Of a stretch of DNA of 64,000 bases, positions 32,482-40,695 are shown piece by piece. The notes under the pieces were generated by a model that was not told the origin of the DNA, did not search any database, and saw nothing but the letters and a program-made list of their open reading frames with translations. The position numbers and the translations under genes are program-made. How positions within the stretch are numbered: the first letter of the stretch is position 1; each line of letters begins with the position of its first letter. Where the stretch lies: the NCBI GenBank assembly GCA_903231505.1, contig CAFBRK010000313.1, forward strand, positions 1-64,000, in the 5' to 3' direction. The DNA is from Olavius algarvensis associated proteobacterium Delta 3. Its GTDB lineage: Bacteria; Desulfobacterota; Desulfobacteria; Desulfobacterales; CAFBRK01.

Positions 32482-33342
32482 ATGACCACGGAACACGACA
32501 GGATTCAAAGTGATTTTTCCTTCAGGATGTTACCTGTGATTGAGAAGCGGGTATTCAGAATGGGTATTGCCGGCAATTATGGGATAGGTTCTTCTGATAT
32601 CGAATGGGCTGCAGAACGGGGTGCCAATTACTGGGTCTGGGGCGCCAGTTTTAAAAAAGTTACCGAAGGCATTAAGGAAGTAATCAGAAAAAACAGAGAG
32701 AAAAATGTAGTGGCGCTACTTGGCTGGGGCTTCTTCGGCCGGCAGGTACGCCGGAGTATTGAAAACGCCCTGCGTAAATTAAATACCGATTATTTGGATA
32801 TATTCATACTCGGGTGGCTTGGACGGACCTCCATTTACAGTCAGGGTGTTGTCGATGCATTGTTGAAACTTAAGCAGGAAGGTAAGATCAAGGCTGTGGG
32901 CACCAGCATTCACGACAGACAACGGGCTGGTCAGCTAGCCCTCGATTCAGAGATCGATCTGCTAATGATCCGCTATAATGCCAAGCACACTGGAGCAGAG
33001 GAGGATATCTTCCCGTATTTAAGAAAACGGAACCCTGCGGTTGTCAGTTATACGGCGTTGGCTTGGCAGCAGTTAATAACCCCCGTGAAAGGGATAGAAA
33101 CGGCTCCATGGCCGGGCAGCAACGAAGAGGCGACGATCCCTCCCCTGACGCCTGAACTCTGCTATAGATTCGTTTTGTCAAATCCTCATATTCACTTGGT
33201 GCTGACCGGACCGAAAAACAGGGAGCAACTGATGATGAATTTTAGAGCGATGCAGCAGGGGATTTTGACGCCGGAAGAATTGAACTGGATTCGACAATAT
33301 GGAAAACGGATCAAATCCAAGAAAAGATTTGATTACATCTGA
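32482..33342 (+). CDS. Aldo/keto reductase-fold protein lacking the catalytic tetrad
   Basis: A 286-residue protein with AKR-family features: IENALRKLNTDYLDIFIL, LLKLKQEGKIKAVGTSIHDR, and TPELCYRFVLSNPHIHLVLTG. The usual catalytic residues are missing. The segment normally reading NFFDTAxxYG is NYWVWGASFKK, the Lys position reads LLGWGFF, and the His position (xLLHxPD) reads FILGWLG. All four of Asp, Tyr, Lys and His therefore seem replaced. It may be a binding protein or use other chemistry. It lies 144 bases downstream of the DDAH gene. Confidence 0.78.
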   Translation: MTTEHDRIQSDFSFRMLPVIEKRVFRMGIAGNYGIGSSDIEWAAERGANYWVWGASFKKVTEGIKEVIRKNREKNVVALLGWGFFGRQVRRSIENALRKLNTDYLDIFILGWLGRTSIYSQGVVDALLKLKQEGKIKAVGTSIHDRQRAGQLALDSEIDLLMIRYNAKHTGAEEDIFPYLRKRNPAVVSYTALAWQQLITPVKGIETAPWPGSNEEATIPPLTPELCYRFVLSNPHIHLVLTGPKNREQLMMNFRAMQQGILTPEELNWIRQYGKRIKSKKRFDYI

Positions 33343-33416
33343 AAAAACCCTGATTTGGATACTTCAAGAGATCTAACCGGCAAAAGAGTCACCGGCCTAC
33401 CGAATGGAGAAAAACG

Positions 33417-33794
33417 ATGAGTGCTCACACACAACCGGAATTCACGGGAGGTAAAAACATCGCGATGAAACTGCCTCCGCACGTGTTTGAACAGACAGTC
33501 GCCTTTTACAGAGACATCCTGAGATTACCCATTGCCGAAAACCATGAAGCCAGTGTCGTCGTCGAGTTTGGGGCCCAGAGCCTCTGGTTGGACCGGGTGG
33601 ATCATCTCAGCCAGGCGGAGATCTGACTGGAGATCGTCGCAGACGATATCGAGGAGGCTGCCGAACACCTGAATAAAAAGGATATCGTTCGTCGGGACGA
33701 AATCGAACCGCTGCCCGAGGGATTCGCGGGATTTTGGATCTGCAACCCTGGGAATGTGATCCACCTGGTTGCCCAAAAATCGGACAGCGGATAA
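33417..33794 (+). pseudogene. Glyoxalase/VOC protein interrupted by in-frame TGA
   Basis: A VOC-fold protein of about 125 residues split by TGA at 33625-33627. Before it: FEQTVAFYRDILRLPIAENH and SLWLDRVDHLSQAEI. After it, in the same frame: LEIVADDIEEAAEHLNKK, FAGFWICNPGNVIHLVAQK, ending at 33794. Related proteins typically have Trp at this spot (AEIWLE), so a TGG-to-TGA change is the simplest reading. Selenocysteine is possible in this phylum but I see no convincing SECIS. Otherwise the frame is intact. Confidence 0.65.
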
Positions 33795-34084
33795 AGCAAA
33801 ATCTCAGGCTTATACGGAACCGACAAGGCAAAGTGAAAACGAAACATCGATAACGCTGTAAATGGAACCTTTCCGGATAACACACAGGCGAACCGCTGAT
33901 CTCTTGACATCTTAGGCCCTCTTTTCCAAAAAATTCGGCAGCCTGGGGAGTTTTTCACCCCAATGCGAGTCATACCGGACAGGATCCCGAAGACAGGCCT
34001 TTGTCAGGTGACACTTCTGGATGCCGGCATGTGCCGGCATAATGGAAAACGCATTCCTTTAGAGAAGAACACGGAGTGATGAGG

Positions 34085-34669
34085 ATGCGAATATTCTGGC
34101 TGTTGATGGTCGCCCTTCCATTAAATGCCCTGGCCGTAGACAACATGATGGTCAATTCGGAGATACCGGAAATCCGCTTTCAAAAACAGCCGACCATCGG
34201 CATGTCATTTAAACCCGGGGGCGAGCCGGGCGTTGTTGTTTCTTTGCCGGAAGGCGGAAACATCATTATTCCTGGCTACAGGGTGCGAGTCAAGGATATG
34301 GCGTTCATCGTGAGTATTGCCTGCGAGGAGAATTTGTCGGACGATTGCAGCGCCTATCCGTACAGTGACGATTATGACGACAGGGCGGTGTTTATCAGGT
34401 ACATTCAGATCTCGGATCGTCGATTCACGACTCCGGAGGGATCCCGTATCGGTGATCGTTGGGACCAGACCGTGCAGAAAGTGGACAAAAACAAGATCCT
34501 ATTGACCGTCAACGACAGTTGCTTGCGTCTGCCGTCCGGATGGCACGCGTGCATTGATTTGATGTCGGTAAACCGCAAGTTCGATGTGGAGAAACGTCGA
34601 CTGTTGCCGAAAAAATCGGCAATAATCGATTTTTTCTATAAAGATAATGACCTTCTAAAAAGAGAATAG
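34085..34669 (+). CDS. Exported hypothetical protein
   Basis: A 194-residue protein with a clear signal peptide (MRIFWLLMVALPLNALA). The mature protein includes GVVVSLPEGGNIIIPGYRVR, an acidic stretch AYPYSDDYDDRAVFIRYIQI, and four Cys (CEENLSDDC, DSC and HAC) that could form disulfides. Start 34085 has GGAG eight bases upstream; GTG 34076 and ATG 34079 are in frame. It is 4 bases before the VanX-like gene, so the two envelope proteins are cotranscribed. Function unknown. Confidence 0.7.
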   Translation: MRIFWLLMVALPLNALAVDNMMVNSEIPEIRFQKQPTIGMSFKPGGEPGVVVSLPEGGNIIIPGYRVRVKDMAFIVSIACEENLSDDCSAYPYSDDYDDRAVFIRYIQISDRRFTTPEGSRIGDRWDQTVQKVDKNKILLTVNDSCLRLPSGWHACIDLMSVNRKFDVEKRRLLPKKSAIIDFFYKDNDLLKRE

Positions 34670-34673
34670 CACT

Positions 34674-35378
34674 GTGCGGAAGGGCTGGTTACGTTTAATG
34701 AAGAACGTTGTTCCTACGTGTCTTATCGTTGTATTCTTATCTATTTCACACGGTGGTGCCATCTCTCCAGCAAATAACGTTGAAAAAAAATTTATCGAGG
34801 CAGGGCTTGTGAATGTCCAGGCCATTGACAGCACGATTCAAGTTGACCTTGTGAACTCCGATCCCAACAAAAACTATTTCCGGGAGGATTTTTACAACGG
34901 ATTGACGAAAGCGTACCTGCAGAAGGCCGTCGCGATCAAGCTTTCACAGGCTCAAAAAATCTTGAATGCGACCCACAAAGGCCATTCCCTGCTCATATTG
35001 GATGCAGCACGGCCACGAAGTGTCTCGAGGTTGATGTATGAGAAAATGAAAGGGACCAAATACGAAAAATTCGTCGCAAATCCCGATAAAGGCTCTATGC
35101 ATAATTATGGGGTGGCCGTGGACATCACCATTGTCGACGATACCGGCAAAGAGCTTGACATGGGGTTCAGTCCGTTCCGCAAAAGCACCCTGGCGTTGTA
35201 TTGGCTGTATGCCAAAAAGCGAGCCGGGGTTAAACTGACGAATCAGCAGAAAAAGAACCGTCAATTGTTGGCAGATACGATGATTAGTGCCGGATTCATA
35301 CCGCTCAGTTTTGAATGGTGGCATTTTAACGGCGTGCCGAAGACTGAAGCACGAAACTGGTATAATATAATCGAATGA
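34674..35378 (+). CDS. VanX-like D-Ala-D-Ala dipeptidase (M15)
   Basis: A 234-residue exported zinc peptidase. An N-terminal signal or anchor (CLIVVFLSISHGG) precedes the M15D domain: SMHNYGVAVDI supplies the zinc His and Asp of SxHxxGxAxD, LDAARPRSVSRLMY is the substrate-binding Arg region, and EWWHFN gives the catalytic Glu and third zinc ligand. It should cleave D-Ala-D-Ala or peptidoglycan dipeptides in the periplasm. Start may be GTG 34674 or ATG 34698. Confidence 0.86.
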   Translation: MRKGWLRLMKNVVPTCLIVVFLSISHGGAISPANNVEKKFIEAGLVNVQAIDSTIQVDLVNSDPNKNYFREDFYNGLTKAYLQKAVAIKLSQAQKILNATHKGHSLLILDAARPRSVSRLMYEKMKGTKYEKFVANPDKGSMHNYGVAVDITIVDDTGKELDMGFSPFRKSTLALYWLYAKKRAGVKLTNQQKKNRQLLADTMISAGFIPLSFEWWHFNGVPKTEARNWYNIIE

Positions 35379-35515
35379 CAAGCCTTGCGTCCCATTCATG
35401 TTCCGATGTTTTAAGCGATAACATGAAACCAAACCTCAGAATATTAAAGGAGGTCTTCAAACACGACCCCGGTGGATATGCCAGGTAAAACAGCTATTGG
35501 ACAGCCTACGGCGTT

Positions 35516-35656
35516 ATGGACTTGATAAATAATTGCGATGCGGAAACCAGGGCCGGGTTCCTTGACCGTGTCGGCCGGATCAAAAGAATATACGCGGAAA
35601 TGTCGGACCGGTATCAGGCCAGCAAGGATAGGGCCAAAAACATTCTACTCAAGTAA
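35516..35656 (+). CDS. Small hypothetical protein
   Basis: A 46-residue frame, MDLINNCDAETRAGFLDRVG at the start and ILLK at the end, predicted helical and basic. It ends 11 bases before the next gene, whose GGAGGAG follows its stop. It could be the surviving C-terminus of a longer protein or a genuine short gene; the ribosome-binding site is poor. Low confidence. Confidence 0.35.
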   Translation: MDLINNCDAETRAGFLDRVGRIKRIYAEMSDRYQASKDRAKNILLK

Positions 35657-35667
35657 TGGAGGAGATT

Positions 35668-36009
35668 ATGGAATTCAGCATCATCCCGGATCAGGATGCG
35701 CTAAGCAAATGTACCTGGTGCCAAAACCACATCAGCGATTATACGGACGCCTTTGGTATCGGCGCAACGCTCAAGCCGAAAATTGATCTGGCCGATTATC
35801 AAGCCCACTGCATCGAAATCAGTCTGGGTCCCGAAGACAAGTCTGTCTGCATGTTAGTCACACCCGAAGGATCGGAGGCAAAAGCTGACGGCCACGATGG
35901 CATGTTTTTGGTCTGCTCTGAGCCATGCGGCAAACGCTTAAAAGCCGCCGTGAAAACAGACATCGCTTCAGGGGAGTTTTTTGACTCGATTCAGGATATC
36001 TTGAGTTAA
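35668..36009 (+). CDS. Cys-containing hypothetical protein
   Basis: A 113-residue protein with an N-terminal CTWCQNHISDY, which looks like half of a zinc-binding site, and later CSEPCGKRLKAAV, a second CxxxC. Four Cys could together hold one metal ion. It has GGAGGAG before its ATG. No recognised family; it may bind nucleic acid or another protein. Composition is similar to its neighbours. Confidence 0.65.
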   Translation: MEFSIIPDQDALSKCTWCQNHISDYTDAFGIGATLKPKIDLADYQAHCIEISLGPEDKSVCMLVTPEGSEAKADGHDGMFLVCSEPCGKRLKAAVKTDIASGEFFDSIQDILS

Positions 36010-36039
36010 GGGTGGATCACTTGGTGCTGATAAACTCTT

Positions 36040-36140
36040 TAGAGAAAGAACCCTTGAAACCTTGACCCGCTTGTCCTGCTTGTCCTGAGCGCAGCCGAAG
36101 GGAGCAAGCGCAGCGCGTCGAAGGATGAATCCTTGACCCC
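36040..36140. repeat. Intergenic repeat (cttgtcctgagcgcag type)
   Basis: GAACCCTTGAAACCTTGACC, CTTGTCCTGCTTGTCCTGAG and GCGCAGCGCGTCGAAGGAT make up a stretch of the sort found as scattered intergenic repeats. The CCCTTGAA units match those near 26274. Confidence 0.55.
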
Positions 36141-36212
36141 TCTGCTCCGGCTTTTTTAGAAAAGACCAATTTATACAACGCTCGCAAGAACGATTCAGAC
36201 GGAGATCCAATC

Positions 36213-36695
36213 ATGCCATCCAAGCTCAAAGAGAGTGCCCATCGCGTGCAGGAATTCCTCCATGCCAGGGGTTTCTCATTTGAGGTGAAGGAACTGTTCA
36301 GTTCAACCCGGACCGCGCAGGAGGCCGCGGATAGCGTCGGGTGTATGGTGGGGCAGATAGCGAAGTCCCTGGTGTTCAAGGAAAAGAAAACGAAACGTCC
36401 GATTCTTGTCATCGCATCCGGCGCCAATCGGGTGAGTTTGGCCAAAATCAAAGCAGCGACAGGCCTGAAACTCGGTCGCGCGGATGGAAATTTTGTGAAA
36501 GAAAACGTCGGATATGCCATTGGCGGCGTACCCCCGGCAGGCCACAACGAGCCCCTGGAAACCATATTGGATCCGGACCTGAAGCAGTATGACGCGATCT
36601 GGGCGGCGGCCGGCACGCCGTTCGCGCTTTTCGAACTGAAGCCGGACGACCTCAAGCCCATGACGAATGGCAAGTGGATTGATCTGGCGGAGTGA
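36213..36695 (+). CDS. YbaK/EbsC-type aminoacyl-tRNA deacylase
   Basis: A 160-residue YbaK/ProX-family protein expected to hydrolyse mischarged tRNA (for example Cys-tRNAPro). Characteristic features are AADSVGCMVGQIAKSLVFK, with the catalytic-site Lys, VIASGANRVSLAKI, and YAIGGVPPAGHNEP, the GGxxPxGH loop. It has no synthetase partner nearby, as is common for free-standing editing proteins. Length fits the family. Confidence 0.9.
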   Translation: MPSKLKESAHRVQEFLHARGFSFEVKELFSSTRTAQEAADSVGCMVGQIAKSLVFKEKKTKRPILVIASGANRVSLAKIKAATGLKLGRADGNFVKENVGYAIGGVPPAGHNEPLETILDPDLKQYDAIWAAAGTPFALFELKPDDLKPMTNGKWIDLAE

Positions 36696-36744
36696 TCCAA
36701 CAATTGCGGCGAATCTAAGAGACCTGGCGGGTAGGAGAAAAACC

Positions 36745-37215
36745 ATGGCATTCAAAGCCCTGCGTATGACGAAAAAGTACGAAATGCACGTACTCGCCTC
36801 GCGGGACCAATTGTTCCCGCTGTTGTGCCCGGCGAGGGAGCCTGAATGGGTGCCAAACTGGTGCTGTCGCCTCGTCTACTCAAAGTCGGGCAGGGCTGAG
36901 GCTGGATGTGTATTTGAAACAGACTTTCCCGACAGGGGACATATGACATGGGTCGTTACGAAGTACGACCCTCCAATAGAAATCCAGTACACCGTGTTTA
37001 AGTCTGAATCTCATGTGTGGAATCTCGAAATATTCCTGAAGCCGACGGATGCGGCGGAAACCCACCTCCTCTGGCGCCACACATTTACGGGCCTCACCCG
37101 GGAGGGAAACCGTTTTCTGGCAGAATACACCGATGAAGAGCATCGTCAACGCCTCAGCTCCCTTGAGAGAGCATTGGTTCACTTTGTGAACACCGGCACC
37201 ATGATCGAGGCATAG
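36745..37215 (+). CDS. SRPBCC-family protein
   Basis: A 156-residue protein with a START/SRPBCC-like pattern: ASRDQLFPLLCPAREPEWVP at the N-terminus, GCVFETDFPDRGHMTWVVTKYDPP in the middle and WNLEIFLKPTDAAETHLLWRHTFTGL, then a final helix. It should form a hydrophobic ligand cavity; the ligand is unknown. The start at 36745 has TAGGAG upstream, whereas the longer frame at 36667 runs into the YbaK gene. Confidence 0.75.
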   Translation: MAFKALRMTKKYEMHVLASRDQLFPLLCPAREPEWVPNWCCRLVYSKSGRAEAGCVFETDFPDRGHMTWVVTKYDPPIEIQYTVFKSESHVWNLEIFLKPTDAAETHLLWRHTFTGLTREGNRFLAEYTDEEHRQRLSSLERALVHFVNTGTMIEA

Positions 37216-37286
37216 CGACCGGTGATCAGCTAGCTGCAACAGGTCGTGCATTCACTTCCGCTTCAAATTGACGCTCAAGGCCGAAC

Positions 37287-37811
37287 ATGATCGAAACTAA
37301 CAATCTACTGATTCGGAAATTCCGTATCGATGATTTGCCTGACATCCACCATTTTCTGAGTGACCCGGCGACCATGGCGTATTCGGGATTTGAGCCCTTC
37401 TCCATCGAGCAGAGCAGCGAATGGCTGCTGAACCATGTGACGACCTACCCGGAAGTTGCGCCGTTGGGCATTTTTGCCGTAGTAGAGGCTCGCGCGAACA
37501 GGGTTATCGGCTACTGTGGTCTGGAGAAACTGCCGCCGGATATAGCGAACGAAATTGAAGTCACAGTGGGTCTGGCCCCCGAATTTTGGGGTAAGGGCTA
37601 CGGTGCCGAATCTGTGTCCAGCCTTCTTGAATATGCGTTTAATAAGTGCCGGCTGGACCGGATCGCCTCCGTTGTCCATGCCGAGAATCAGAGCGCACAA
37701 AATCTTTTCCGCAGTTGCAGGTTTCAGCTGCATCGTGAACTCGCAATTGAGGGTGTGGGACCGCACATTCTGTTCGTGTTGGAGCCTATTGATCAGGAGA
37801 CCGGAAAATGA
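37287..37811 (+). CDS. GNAT acetyltransferase (RimJ/RimL type)
   Basis: A 174-residue N-acetyltransferase. LLIRKFRIDDLPDIHHFLSD begins the RimJ/RimL-like fold, VTVGLAPEFWGKGYGAESVS is the acetyl-CoA-binding A motif, and HAENQSAQNLFRSCRFQLHR is the motif B helix. The acceptor could be a protein N-terminus or a small molecule. Its stop overlaps the next gene's ATG by 4 bases. Confidence 0.9.
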   Translation: MIETNNLLIRKFRIDDLPDIHHFLSDPATMAYSGFEPFSIEQSSEWLLNHVTTYPEVAPLGIFAVVEARANRVIGYCGLEKLPPDIANEIEVTVGLAPEFWGKGYGAESVSSLLEYAFNKCRLDRIASVVHAENQSAQNLFRSCRFQLHRELAIEGVGPHILFVLEPIDQETGK

Positions 37812-38554
37812 ACCAGGTAATCGTCATAACCGGAGCGAGTCGCGGCATCGGGGCCGCCACGGCAAGACTTGCCGCCGCCCGCGGCTACGCCGTCTGTGTG
37901 AACTTTCGGAAAAACCAGACCGCCGCCGATGCCATCGTCGATGACATCCAATCGAAAGGCGGGCAGGCCGTCGCCGTAGCGGCTGATATCTCCCTGGAAG
38001 CCGATGTCGTGAGGTTGTTTAAAACAGTGGATACCCATCTATGGCCTCTTGCTGCACTGGTCAACAATGCGGGAATCCTCAAGACACAAATGCACGTCGA
38101 AAATATGGACGCGGCCCGTATACATCGGATTTTCGCCGTAAATAGCGTTGGTTGTATTTTATGCGCAAGGGAGGCCGTCAAGCGCATGTCGAGCAAAAAA
38201 GGCGGAAACGGTGGGGCCATTGTCAACGTATCGTCTGCGGCATCCCGACTGGGATCGGCCGGTGAGTATGTGGATTACGCGGCCTCCAAAGGAGCCATTG
38301 ATTCTTTTACCATTGGGTTATCGCAGGAAGTTGCTGCCGAAGGCATTCGCGTCAATGCCGTGCGACCGGCGTTTATCTATACCGACATTCATGCCAGTGG
38401 GGGCGAACCCGATCGCGTCGATCGGATAAAAGATGCCATTCCCTTGAAGCGGGGGGGACGCCCGGAGGAAGTCGCCAATGCGATCATGTGGTTGGTGTCG
38501 AATGAGGCGTCCTATGTCACAGGCACATTTATCGACCTGGCAGGAGGGAAGTGA
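37808..38554 (+). CDS. Short-chain dehydrogenase/reductase
   Basis: A 248-residue classical SDR that uses NAD(P). TGASRGIGAATARLAA is the cofactor loop, LVNNAGIL the NNAG motif, NVSSAASRLG holds the catalytic Ser, and YVDYAASKGAIDSF supplies YxxxK. The C-terminal YVTGTFIDLAGGK resembles FabG/glucose-dehydrogenase-like members. Basic residues after the first strand (NFRKNQ) suggest NADP preference. It is translationally coupled to the preceding GNAT gene. Confidence 0.93.
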   Translation: MNQVIVITGASRGIGAATARLAAARGYAVCVNFRKNQTAADAIVDDIQSKGGQAVAVAADISLEADVVRLFKTVDTHLWPLAALVNNAGILKTQMHVENMDAARIHRIFAVNSVGCILCAREAVKRMSSKKGGNGGAIVNVSSAASRLGSAGEYVDYAASKGAIDSFTIGLSQEVAAEGIRVNAVRPAFIYTDIHASGGEPDRVDRIKDAIPLKRGGRPEEVANAIMWLVSNEASYVTGTFIDLAGGK

Positions 38555-38665
38555 AATCAGACATGCATCTATCCTTTAATTGCCCGCCGAACACGTTCAA
38601 ACTTTAATAAGGCGTTCTCAACAAATGACGCCTAAGGTCCGATCTGCCGAAATAAGGGAAGAATC

Positions 38666-40054
38666 ATGGGTAAGAATTTGAGAGCAAAGATGTTTCTGGA
38701 TATGAAACAGAAGGAGCTCTTTAGACAAGTCCAAAGCTATGCGTTCGACTATGCGGATAGGGCATTTGAAAGGAATGTTTTTCCAACCGGTGAGGCAATC
38801 AAAGATTTAGATCAATTCATGGAGGATCTGCCAGCCGGCGAAGGAGATGCGTCAGAAATTTTAGCGAAGCTGCATCAATATGGATCCCCCGCAACCGTTT
38901 CACAAACAGGCGGACGGTATTTTGGATTTGTCACCGGTGGAATTCTTCCAGTATCATTGTCAGCCCGATGGTTGGCCGACGTCTGGGATCAGAATACGGC
39001 ACTTTATGCCATGTCTCCACTGGCGTCAAAGTTGGAGGAGATCACCGAAGGCTGGCTAAGGGATCTGTTTGGTTTTTCGGATGATGTTGTCGCCGGTTTT
39101 GTGAGCGGCTCGTCATCGGCCATCTTCTGCGGATTGGCGGCGGCAAGGTACCGCACGCTCATCAAAAGTGATTGGGACGTGAACAAAAAAGGGGTCCGGG
39201 CCGCCCCAAGGGTGAGGATCGTAACCAGCCGTGAAATTCACAGTGCGGTTCTCAAGGCGATCGCCCTGCTGGGTTTTGGAACCGACAACATCGAATGGGT
39301 GGACACCGATACCCAGGGCAGAATTATGCCATCCCGGATACCCGTGCTCGATGAACGTACCATCCTGATCCTGCAGGCAGGACATGTGGGTACCGGCGCT
39401 TTCGATCCATTTGATGAAGTTTGTGCCCTGGCCAACAGGGCGAATGCATGGGTGCATATAGATGGAGCGTTTGGATTGTGGGTGGCAGGATCGGAACGGC
39501 TGAAGAACCTGACGCAGGGCATCGAAAAAGCCAATTCCTGGTCGGTCGACGGACACAAGACGCTCAATACTCCGTACGACAACGGGATTGTACTCTGCAA
39601 GGACAAGGAAGCCCTGGTCCAGGCACTACAGGCCTCCGGTTCCTATCTTTCATTCAGCGAAGACCGGGATGGCATGCTGTACACGCCGGAGATGTCGAGA
39701 CGCGCCCGGGTCATAGAGCTTTGGGCGGCATTGAAATACCTGGGCAGAAACGGTGTGGACGAGTTGGTATTCGGCCTCCATGAAAGAGCTGTTCAAATAG
39801 CCCGTGAGTTAGAAGCCGAAGGTTTCCGCATTCTTAATGATGTGGTGTTCAATCAGGTCCTGGTCGCCTGTGAATCGGATGAGATCACAAACCGAACATT
39901 AAGCCATATCCAACATTCTGGTGAGTGCTGGCTGGGCGGTGCCACCTGGGGTGACCAATCGGTCATCCGGGTCAGTGTCTGCTCATGGGCGACGACGGCA
40001 GAAGATATCTCACGCTCGGTGCGCGCCTTTGTTACCGCACAAAAACACGCCTAG
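38666..40054 (+). CDS. PLP-dependent group II decarboxylase-like enzyme
   Basis: A 462-residue PLP enzyme of the aromatic-L-amino-acid decarboxylase/glutamate decarboxylase group. GFVSGSSSAIFCGLAAARYR binds the cofactor phosphate, WVHIDGAFGLW holds the PLP-pairing Asp, and SWSVDGHKTLNTPYDNG contains the Schiff-base Lys (HK). The C-terminus (DQSVIRVSVCSWATTAEDI) is typical. The substrate amino acid cannot be read from sequence. AGGGAAG precedes the ATG. A weak gap of about 110 bases separates it from the SDR gene. Confidence 0.9.
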   Translation: MGKNLRAKMFLDMKQKELFRQVQSYAFDYADRAFERNVFPTGEAIKDLDQFMEDLPAGEGDASEILAKLHQYGSPATVSQTGGRYFGFVTGGILPVSLSARWLADVWDQNTALYAMSPLASKLEEITEGWLRDLFGFSDDVVAGFVSGSSSAIFCGLAAARYRTLIKSDWDVNKKGVRAAPRVRIVTSREIHSAVLKAIALLGFGTDNIEWVDTDTQGRIMPSRIPVLDERTILILQAGHVGTGAFDPFDEVCALANRANAWVHIDGAFGLWVAGSERLKNLTQGIEKANSWSVDGHKTLNTPYDNGIVLCKDKEALVQALQASGSYLSFSEDRDGMLYTPEMSRRARVIELWAALKYLGRNGVDELVFGLHERAVQIARELEAEGFRILNDVVFNQVLVACESDEITNRTLSHIQHSGECWLGGATWGDQSVIRVSVCSWATTAEDISRSVRAFVTAQKHA

Positions 40055-40070
40055 CGGGATAGGCTCCACC

Positions 40071-40643
40071 TTATTCCAGTATGCTCTGCAGAGCGGGAAC
40101 AGCCTCTCTCATTACATCCTGTAATGATTCAGTGGCCACATTGCTGTTGAAGCTAAAGGCTGGGGCGGTTCGTTTTGTCATGGCACTGCGGTAGGTTTTT
40201 GTGATCTTTTTGTTGCCCACCGTAATGAAAATCTGCAGGCGCATGTTGACGTTATACTTCGTCCATGAATCCTGTTTGATATAGGCCTGTTCCACGGCGC
40301 CGGTCATGATGACATCGGTACCGAACTCCCCTGCCGTATCGTGGTACTCGACACGGCATCCGACACTTTTAAGTTCATCATACAGGGCACGGGTAATCCA
40401 TTCGCTGACCGGAGGACTGCTCTGAAATTTTTTCCCCTTTCCACTTTCTCCAATCCCAGACTCTGTCCGATTATCTTGGAACGTGATGATCGCAACGCTT
40501 TTAGAGCAGGTTGCCGGTTCGATGCCTGCCGTCCTGTAGGTCAGGTCGATGGTTTCCGAATCGGCATGTCCGACTCCCGCATATGCAAACAAAAAAATAA
40601 TGCCGAACGCTAACCTCAGGCAATTCGCCTTTTTTGATGACAT
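40071..40643 (-). CDS. Exported protein, YajG-like
   Basis: A 190-residue exported protein with a signal peptide (LRLAFGIIFLFAYAGVGHA) and no lipobox Cys. VAIITFQDNRTES followed by SEWITRALYDELKSVGCRVEY and GTDVIMTGAVEQAYI recalls YajG-type periplasmic proteins. Start 40643 is chosen because GCAGGAG precedes it; longer frames to 40724 overlap the neighbouring gene. It lies 52 bases after the membrane protein gene and is likely cotranscribed. Confidence 0.7.
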   Translation of the reverse strand: MSSKKANCLRLAFGIIFLFAYAGVGHADSETIDLTYRTAGIEPATCSKSVAIITFQDNRTESGIGESGKGKKFQSSPPVSEWITRALYDELKSVGCRVEYHDTAGEFGTDVIMTGAVEQAYIKQDSWTKYNVNMRLQIFITVGNKKITKTYRSAMTKRTAPAFSFNSNVATESLQDVMREAVPALQSILE

Positions 40644-40695
40644 TGTTTTCTCCTGCATCATGTAAATTTTGATCCGAAATGGTATTGTTCTTAAC

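Noticed and set aside
33625-33655. SECIS element after the in-frame TGA
   Set aside because: The stem is only six base pairs with a three-base loop starting about 12 bases after TGA, closer than the usual bacterial spacing. A TGG-to-TGA mutation is simpler.
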